Shown: positions 57,140-64,000 of the stretch, in pieces
Position numbering within the stretch: the stretch's first letter is position 1
Layout of the letters: each line of letters begins with the position of its first letter
Assembly (NCBI GenBank): GCA_041879425.1
Contig: CP090854.1
Coordinates: forward strand, 3,162,001-3,226,000
Length of the DNA: 64,000 nt
Source of the DNA: Vibrio pomeroyi
GTDB taxonomy: Bacteria > Pseudomonadota > Gammaproteobacteria > Enterobacterales > Vibrionaceae
Direction of reading: 5' to 3'
The notes under the pieces: model-generated
Told to the model about the DNA's origin: nothing
Seen by the model: only the letters and a program-made list of their open reading frames with translations
The model's database searches: none
Translations under genes and position numbers: made by a program

Positions 57140-58498
57140 TTAACCTTTAAGGGCTAACGCATCCAACAATTTCTGGTGAATACCACCAAAGCCACCATTA
57201 CTCATTACCAAGATTTGGTCGCTAGCTTGTGCCTCTGAGACAATTTTATCAACGAATGCATCCATGTCATCACTGACGTGTGCAGGCTGATGACAAGCAT
57301 CTGCGACATCTTGTACAGACCAATCAATGTTATCTGGTTGGAATAAGTAAGTGGAATCCGCTTGTTTAAGCGAATCAGCCAAGGTTTCTTTGTGCACACC
57401 ACGCTTCATGGTGGCCGAACGAGGCTCTAAAACGGCAATAATTTTTTTCGTGTCGACCTTATTACGTAAACCACCGAGCGTAAGTTCAATCGCGGTTGGG
57501 TGATGTGCAAAATCATCATAAACAGACACACCTGCCACCTCACCTTTAAACTCCAAACGACGCTTGGTGTTAATGAAAGTTGCTAGCGATTCACACGCTA
57601 AATCCGGTGTTACACCCACATGCCTTGCCGCCGCAATCGCCATTAAGGCATTGTTTACATTATGGTCGCCCACCAAATCCCAGTCTACCGTTCCAACACA
57701 TTCGCCTTGGAAGTACACCTCAAATTTAGAGCCGTCTTTAACCAGCTTCTTGGCATCCCAATCACCAAGTTCACCACTCGATTCTGTTTCACTCCAGCAT
57801 CCACGAGATAGAACATCTTGAATAGCCATATCTTGCTTCGGTGAGAAAATGCGGCCATTACTTGGCACGGTACGCACTAAATGATGGAACTGACGCTTGA
57901 TCGCTTCAAGATCATCGAAAATGTCAGCATGATCAAATTCAAGATTATTCATGACCAAGGTTCTTGGATGGTAGTGAACGAACTTAGAGCGTTTATCGAA
58001 AAAAGCACTGTCATATTCGTCAGCTTCCACCACGAAGAACATGCTTTCCCCCAGACGAGCTGAGATACCAAAGTTACCTAACACACCACCTACTAAGAAG
58101 CCCGGCGCATAGCCACAGTATTCTAATATCCAAGCCAGCATGCTGGATGTTGTGGTCTTGCCATGCGTGCCTGATACGGCCAACACCCAACGGTCGTGCA
58201 ACAAGAACTCTTGCAACCACTGCGGGCCAGATGTGTATCTAAGGTTGTTATCCAATACATACTCAACACACGGATTACCACGGCTCATCGCATTACCGAT
58301 AACGACAAGGTCTGGCCTTGGCTCTAATTGGCTAGGGTCGAACCCTTCAATAATTTCAATCCCTTGAGACTCCAATAAAGTGCTCATTGGCGGATAAACA
58401 TTCGCGTCACTACCGGTAACCTTGTGACCTAATTGACGAGCCAATACCGCAGCACCACCCATGAAGGTGCCACAAATTCCTAAGATATGAATATGCAT
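57140..58498 (-). CDS. mpl: Murein peptide ligase Mpl
   Basis: 452 residues. It attaches the recycled tripeptide L-Ala-gamma-D-Glu-meso-DAP to UDP-MurNAc. It is a Mur-ligase family member with the N-terminal Rossmann loop [19 protein letters not shown], the ATP-binding [13 protein letters not shown] (about 109-121), the central [18 protein letters not shown], and the C-terminal domain with [15 protein letters not shown]. It is distinguished from MurC by [12 protein letters not shown] and [18 protein letters not shown]. It is divergent from fbp, with 270 bases of intergenic sequence. Confidence 0.96.
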   Translation of the reverse strand: MHIHILGICGTFMGGAAVLARQLGHKVTGSDANVYPPMSTLLESQGIEIIEGFDPSQLEPRPDLVVIGNAMSRGNPCVEYVLDNNLRYTSGPQWLQEFLLHDRWVLAVSGTHGKTTTSSMLAWILEYCGYAPGFLVGGVLGNFGISARLGESMFFVVEADEYDSAFFDKRSKFVHYHPRTLVMNNLEFDHADIFDDLEAIKRQFHHLVRTVPSNGRIFSPKQDMAIQDVLSRGCWSETESSGELGDWDAKKLVKDGSKFEVYFQGECVGTVDWDLVGDHNVNNALMAIAAARHVGVTPDLACESLATFINTKRRLEFKGEVAGVSVYDDFAHHPTAIELTLGGLRNKVDTKKIIAVLEPRSATMKRGVHKETLADSLKQADSTYLFQPDNIDWSVQDVADACHQPAHVSDDMDAFVDKIVSEAQASDQILVMSNGGFGGIHQKLLDALALKG

Positions 58499-58759
58499 AA
58501 ATTGCTTCCAAACGCTTGGCTAAATGAACCATGTCTAAATCAAACTACTTGCACTCATTATCATTAAATGACGATTAAAAGCGAGCGGCAATGCAAAACA
58601 AATTGAGTCGACATAGTAAGTGAGATCTGTGTCGCTTAGTTCATTACCATTAAAAAGATCTAACCTTTAGAATTTAGGTAAGCGTCTAGATGAATAAAGC
58701 CCACTCAAGAGGCCGAATCTACAGTGCTCAAATCCCCCCTAATATTGAGAGAAGTTTAA

Positions 58760-59779
<1,020 letters not shown>

Positions 59780-59811
59780 CCCTCTCGCTTCATTCTCAAA
59801 TTAACACCATT

Positions 59812-59853
59812 AAAAAAGCCAGCATCTAAATGCTGGCTTTTTATTATTCCATT
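59812..59853. terminator. Bidirectional terminator between fbp and the DUF2799 lipoprotein gene
   Basis: AAAAAAGCCAGCAT pairs with ATGCTGGCTTTTT around CTAA, with A and T tracts on both sides. Confidence 0.9.
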
Positions 59854-59867
59854 AACTGTTCGTTCGA

Positions 59868-60224
59868 TTATCGAATATCAAACTTCGATTCTGCGCCTCT
59901 TTCATAGTTGAAGCGGAACCATTTATCGACATCGTCACAAATCCCAAGGTAAGTCTCACCACGGCGACCTAGCGCTCTCGGGTTTTGAGAACAATATTGA
60001 GTTTTACCCACTTCATAACCTTGGCCATAAGCGGCATATAAGTCTGCATCAATTGATGGTGAAGACGCGGCTTCAGCCAAACTTGCTTCAGTCTGTTTGG
60101 TTTTTCCTTTTAGCGCCATTTCTTCGCCAAAGCTCTGCCAATCGGTTGTGTTCATTGACGTTGGTGGCGGAGTTTGCGCACAACCAAATAACATTACTGA
60201 TAGCACCAATAATAGATATTTCAT
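59868..60224 (-). CDS. DUF2799 domain lipoprotein
   Basis: 118 residues from the ATG at 60224, which has AGGAGG six bases upstream; the longer frame to 60302 lacks this. The signal peptide MKYLLLVLSVMLFGC ends in the lipobox LFGC, so the mature protein starts at a lipidated Cys (residue 15). The DUF2799 part contains DWQSFGEEMALKGKT, YAAYGQGYEVGKTQYCSQ and LGRRGETYLGICD. The function is unknown. It may be transcribed with ytfP, 81 bases upstream. Confidence 0.88.
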   Translation of the reverse strand: MKYLLLVLSVMLFGCAQTPPPTSMNTTDWQSFGEEMALKGKTKQTEASLAEAASSPSIDADLYAAYGQGYEVGKTQYCSQNPRALGRRGETYLGICDDVDKWFRFNYERGAESKFDIR

Positions 60225-60305
60225 AATTTCCTCCTGATGGAAAAGACTAGCCTGTACATTGAGACTTTTAGCTATTACGTCAGAATGCTTCCAGTAGTTC
60301 ATTCA

Positions 60306-60662
60306 CTATAGCGGGCTGCTCCGCTTACACCAGTTACCCGAAAGTATTTCTTTATTAGCTGTTAGATCAAGCTGATACAAATATACCCATGCTAATCCAA
60401 ATATAGTCTCTATTTGCTCGCGACGATACTCAACAGGTACATCTTCTAGCCGATCGAGCGACTCCAAAATTTCGTCGTTAATGATATAGACCTCGCCAGC
60501 GACACTTTTCTTTCCAGAAATCATCGCCGGATAAGCACCTAAATCAAAAAGGGCAAACGACTCTGGTGTGTCGAAGCGTCCCAACAACTCACCATTCTGC
60601 AAATAGTGGTGATTGGATTGACCTTGTCTCAAGGTGCCATAGACGAACACAAGATGCTGCAT
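60306..60662 (-). CDS. ytfP: YtfP-like gamma-glutamylcyclotransferase family protein
   Basis: 118 residues from the ATG at 60662, preceded by GGAGG; an in-frame ATG six codons earlier is weaker. The AIG2/GGCT fold is shown by HLVFVYGTLRQGQSNHHYL at the N-terminus and LDRLEDVPVEYRREQIE further on. The latter contains the acidic residue expected in the cyclotransferase site. The biochemical reaction of YtfP is not established. It sits directly downstream of tamB, as in E. coli (ytfM-ytfN-ytfP). Confidence 0.88.
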   Translation of the reverse strand: MQHLVFVYGTLRQGQSNHHYLQNGELLGRFDTPESFALFDLGAYPAMISGKKSVAGEVYIINDEILESLDRLEDVPVEYRREQIETIFGLAWVYLYQLDLTANKEILSGNWCKRSSPL

Positions 60663-60749
60663 AAACCCTCCATAAGCCATTCATCTCTGCTATTCAATGA
60701 ATGGCTAAACACTCTCGACCTAAACCGCTCTATTCGGAATCAAACTGTT

Positions 60750-63700
60750 CTACTCGAACTCAAACTGATAGAGGAGGTCTACCGCACTGTCTAAGCCAGA
60801 AACAGCTTCAACGTAGAGATCCTGCATCAATCGGTAACGAACAGTAAACTCACCCAATGAGTTGAAGATACCCACACCATACTTCACCTGTAAGCCTGGC
60901 AGAATATAACCACTTACCGTTACTTGTGAGTCATCGCCAGAGCCTGCGGTGTCCAGTTGTAGATCTTGTACACCAAATGCTTCACCGATTTCGCCAACAA
61001 CCTTACCACTCTTCGCTAAGCTCAAACCAATTAAGGTCGTCGTCATCGAACCGTTCGACTCGCCATCAATATCTTGGCCACGCAAGATATAAGACAGCGC
61101 GTTGGCTTGCGGCATTGCAGGGTCAGAATAAATCTCAATCGTCGGCTCTGTCGCTGGGCCAGTCACTCGAATACCTGCTGTCACGTCATCCTGAGTGTTG
61201 TCAGGGTTACGTATCGCATTAATCGCTACGTATGGCTGATCCGGAGGACCATTCATTAGAATTTTACCTTCTTCGATCAACAGGTCTTGTCCGAATGATT
61301 GGTAAGTACCATCGACGATGTTTACCTCACCGGTGATAAATGGACCTTGGTCTTTTTGAGCGACATTAAGCTTACCCACCAGCTCACCTTCAAGGCCGAA
61401 GGCTGACAGTTTAAAGTCATCGCCAATGGAAATATTAATATTGGTCATCACATTGAATGGAATCGTATCTTCATTCTCTGGCTCAAGATCTTTATTCAAG
61501 ATAACTTGATCAGAAGAGACGCCGACCGCTGACGGTGGTAAATCTTCGACAACGATACGTCCCCACGGCAATGCAATATCACCAGTGATTTTTGCAAGCT
61601 CAGGCGTAACATCAATGGTCATATCAGGAACCACCTTGACCTTGACCATAGGTGGAATATCAACCATCAACTCATCAGCAAATACTCTCACGTTCGAGTG
61701 CCATGCTTGAAGGTCCTGCCAATCCCCAGAGCCTTCAATATCAAGATGACCATCAGGCGTTTCTACATTGGCATCCAGCTTCGCGCTGTAACCATCAAAA
61801 TCGAGATCAATACGGCCGTCTTTAACATCAACAGGCGTGACATCACCTTTAACTTGAATGCCATCAACAGAGAACTGACCAAAGACTTGAGGATGCATCA
61901 AAGAACCTTTTACCTGTAGGTCACTTTCAAGATCGGCCTTCAACAGGCTATATTCGCCAAGGATTGGCTGTAAAAAGTCCAAATGGAAAGTTGTCAGCTT
62001 TATTGCGGCATCGACCATTTTTTCTTCTGCGAGAATGTCAGGTAACGACACAGTGCCAGACAAGTCACCGTTGTCGGCAACATCGAGTTTAAAGTCGGCG
62101 TTCAGTTGGTTGTCTTTTAGCTGTGCATTCAATGCAACACTTTCCCAACCGAGTGTAATTGGCTCGCCAACTTGTTGAACAACCTGACCTTTAGGCATAT
62201 CGACACTTACCGTCACCTCAGGTTCACCTTGTTCCGACCATTTGGCATGAGCGGTCGCATTCACTAAGCCCTGCAATTGCGTCTCTTTAGGTACAAACGC
62301 TTTAACTTGTTCGAAGTCGAATTGGTTAATCGCGAGCTTAGCCTCACCCGATTTCCCGGCTCGGATATCTTCATCCAGACACACGCTCGAACCTGATTGC
62401 TTCCAACAGTGTGCTTGAACGTCGGCATACTGCTTATTGACATCCGCCTTAATCGCAACAGGTTGGTCTAATACCCAAGGTCCCTGCTGAGTGGTGATTT
62501 TGACTCTGTCTAACGAGCCATCCCAAATCAGAGAAGGTTTCTGAATTAACTGACCAGAAATTGCCAAACTTGTCGACACGATGTCGGATATCACATCAAG
62601 TGTTACGGTATGCTTCTTCTCACCGCCATTCACCGTTAAATCAATGCTTTCAACACTTTGATCTTGGTAGGTTAGGTTCTTCGCTTTCAATACAAGGTCG
62701 GCTTGAGCTTCGGGTAATGGCAGTGGAACTACAGAGCCATTAAGCGATAACGACTCAAGTGTTGCCTCGCTATTCCAATCAATCTTATCGACATTTAAAG
62801 CAAGGTCGACTTCAGGCTCGTTCGTTGGGCCGCTAAGTTGGATGTTACCAATCACTCTGCCTTTCAACTCAGGAACACTTTTTGCGAGCTCAGGGAAGAA
62901 GATATCAACTCCCATATCCCATTGTTTATCAAGCTCACCCTGCGCCTTAATCGAGTTCACCCCGTGAGCCAAGCTCAAACCGCTGGTTTTCAATTTAGGT
63001 TCACCGCTCGCGCTGCGATCTGACGCTGACAACTGGCCTTCGATATCCAGAGGGTATTCTCGCAAGATCCCTTCAATATCTAACTTAGGCAGCTCAATTG
63101 CCCAACCACCCGCTTCGGTCAACTCACCCGAAGTAACGATGCTCCCGCTAATGTTACCTTCAGCTTCTGGCCATTGTAGACCCGGCTGAATATCCTTCAG
63201 CGTCACATCGGCTTGCCAGTTAACAAGCTTCTTCCAGTTCGCTTTAACCACACCATTGAGTTCCCCACCCAGCGTGTTCAGTTTTAAGCGCTCAAGTTCA
63301 ATCTGTTCTGTGGTGCCCTTGCCCTCTAGGTCGATGGTTAAGGCAGGTATCTCCTTACCATCCGCTTCACCTTTGAGCTGCACATTAAAGCCATCTAATG
63401 AGCCATCAGCCTTGAAGCGCTCAATTTCAGCTTGGTAATCACTTTTACCTGTTAGGGGCCATTGTGCTTGGCCATCTTCTAAAAGAAGGTCAAATGGCAG
63501 AGTCGGCTCTAAGGGTTGAATTTCCCCAGACAATTTTGCCTCAATCAATTCAGAAAACTGAGACTCTAGGTTTAGCTTAGCCACACTGCCTTGTGCTTTC
63601 AGTGATAACTTCTGACCCGCAAGATCGGTTTCTTTCACTAATGCATCTAAAGAAAGATCTAGCGGGTAGCCGTCTTTAAGCTCAACTTTAGCCGCAAGGT

Positions 63701-64000
63701 TCGCGCTTGCTTGTGGCATATCGAGTTCAAGAGTGGACACTTCGACCGTGTTTTTACCCGCTCGGACTTCAAGTCCAAGGTGGTTCACCACAATCGGAGT
63801 TTCTTGTTCTAAGGTGAAACGGTTGAGGTCAAAACGCTCCAGCACAACCTGTAACGGAATCCAGACCTCAGGCAGCTCAATTGCTGTTTTCACCGCAGGC
63901 TCTGGTTCAACTACTTCTGGTTTTGGCTCTTCAGTTGATTCTGCGAGTTTAACTTTCAGATCATTAAATAAGGTTGGCGATACCGTCAGCTTTTCACCCT
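60750..64000 (-). CDS. tamB: Translocation and assembly module protein TamB (C-terminal part, cut by the window edge)
   Basis: The frame is open from 64000 to the stop at 60750, so at least 1083 residues are present and the N-terminus lies outside the window. An internal GTG at 63893 is not the true start. TamB is an inner-membrane-anchored AsmA-like protein spanning the periplasm; with TamA it assists outer-membrane protein assembly and phospholipid transport. The visible part is a long series of beta-strand repeats rich in alternating hydrophobic and charged residues. It ends in the conserved DUF490 C-terminus with TAGIRVTGPATEPTIEIYSD, the LSYILRGQDIDGES motif and a terminal YQFEFE. Confidence 0.95.
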   Translation of the reverse strand, partial: GEKLTVSPTLFNDLKVKLAESTEEPKPEVVEPEPAVKTAIELPEVWIPLQVVLERFDLNRFTLEQETPIVVNHLGLEVRAGKNTVEVSTLELDMPQASANLAAKVELKDGYPLDLSLDALVKETDLAGQKLSLKAQGSVAKLNLESQFSELIEAKLSGEIQPLEPTLPFDLLLEDGQAQWPLTGKSDYQAEIERFKADGSLDGFNVQLKGEADGKEIPALTIDLEGKGTTEQIELERLKLNTLGGELNGVVKANWKKLVNWQADVTLKDIQPGLQWPEAEGNISGSIVTSGELTEAGGWAIELPKLDIEGILREYPLDIEGQLSASDRSASGEPKLKTSGLSLAHGVNSIKAQGELDKQWDMGVDIFFPELAKSVPELKGRVIGNIQLSGPTNEPEVDLALNVDKIDWNSEATLESLSLNGSVVPLPLPEAQADLVLKAKNLTYQDQSVESIDLTVNGGEKKHTVTLDVISDIVSTSLAISGQLIQKPSLIWDGSLDRVKITTQQGPWVLDQPVAIKADVNKQYADVQAHCWKQSGSSVCLDEDIRAGKSGEAKLAINQFDFEQVKAFVPKETQLQGLVNATAHAKWSEQGEPEVTVSVDMPKGQVVQQVGEPITLGWESVALNAQLKDNQLNADFKLDVADNGDLSGTVSLPDILAEEKMVDAAIKLTTFHLDFLQPILGEYSLLKADLESDLQVKGSLMHPQVFGQFSVDGIQVKGDVTPVDVKDGRIDLDFDGYSAKLDANVETPDGHLDIEGSGDWQDLQAWHSNVRVFADELMVDIPPMVKVKVVPDMTIDVTPELAKITGDIALPWGRIVVEDLPPSAVGVSSDQVILNKDLEPENEDTIPFNVMTNINISIGDDFKLSAFGLEGELVGKLNVAQKDQGPFITGEVNIVDGTYQSFGQDLLIEEGKILMNGPPDQPYVAINAIRNPDNTQDDVTAGIRVTGPATEPTIEIYSDPAMPQANALSYILRGQDIDGESNGSMTTTLIGLSLAKSGKVVGEIGEAFGVQDLQLDTAGSGDDSQVTVSGYILPGLQVKYGVGIFNSLGEFTVRYRLMQDLYVEAVSGLDSAVDLLYQFEFE

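Noticed and set aside
63893..63893. GTG at 63893 as the tamB start
   Set aside because: The frame stays open to the window edge, TamB proteins are longer than this, and the expected N-terminal membrane anchor is not present.

Overview
The window is a stretch of the main chromosome of a marine Vibrio, most likely of the Splendidus group. I infer this from the gene order (mla, lpt/rpoN and pyrBI neighbourhoods laid out as in Vibrio), the rRNA/tRNA sequences, and proteins whose closest remembered relatives are Vibrio. It is almost entirely core genome. I found no insertion sequence, prophage, CRISPR array, toxin-antitoxin pair or defence island.

Region 1 (1-16,980) is a dense stable-RNA region. 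It starts with a tRNA array Thr-Phe-Asn-Thr-Phe-Asn that contains a 305-bp unit repeated at a 358-bp period. A methyl-accepting chemotaxis gene follows, then a second tRNA array Phe-Thr-Asn-Thr-Asn with its own promoter, and a small DUF2391 membrane protein gene. Next come two complete rRNA operons in tandem on the minus strand. The upstream operon (rrn2, 16S at 14816-16370) carries tRNA-Glu in its spacer. The downstream operon (rrn1, 16S at 9281-10835) carries tRNA-Ile and tRNA-Ala in the spacer and a tail of 5S, tRNA-Thr(GGT), a second diverged 5S and tRNA-Asp. The two operons differ by compensated substitutions in 16S and 23S helices.

Region 2 (16,980-30,400) is a run of short transcription units. 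It holds an HD-GYP c-di-GMP phosphodiesterase and a VOC-fold protein, then tRNA-Leu(CAA) followed by decayed partial copies of itself. After these come an RDD membrane protein, lptF-lptG (LPS export), pepA, holC and valS. The region ends with a duplicated DUF2061 protein behind a candidate Fur box, a MarR-GNAT fusion behind paired operator-like palindromes, a GH2-type sugar-binding-domain protein without a catalytic barrel, and rraB.

Region 3 (30,400-35,700) centres on carbamoyl-phosphate, arginine and pyrimidine metabolism: arginine deiminase, ornithine carbamoyltransferase, and pyrB-pyrI behind a recognisable attenuator with a 44-codon leader peptide. ridA follows.

Region 4 (35,700-49,200) is devoted to the cell envelope. 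plsC and the mlaFEDCB-ibaG-murA operon lie on the minus strand. Divergent from them is yrbG-kdsD-kdsC-lptC-lptA-lptB-rpoN-hpf-ptsN-rapZ-npr, which covers Kdo synthesis, LPS transport, sigma-54 and the nitrogen phosphotransferase system.

Region 5 (49,200-64,000) contains mgtE, pmbA/darP, thiBPQ under a TPP riboswitch, ubiX, mpl, fbp, a DUF2799 lipoprotein, ytfP and the 3' part of tamB, which runs off the right edge.

The least ordinary signals are the array of tRNA-Leu remnants, the tandem rRNA operons with no visible terminator between them, the two-box MarR-type operator, the repeat-bearing pyr leader peptide, and a perfect 13-bp hairpin inside the start of ptsN. I did not find a clearly novel multi-gene system.
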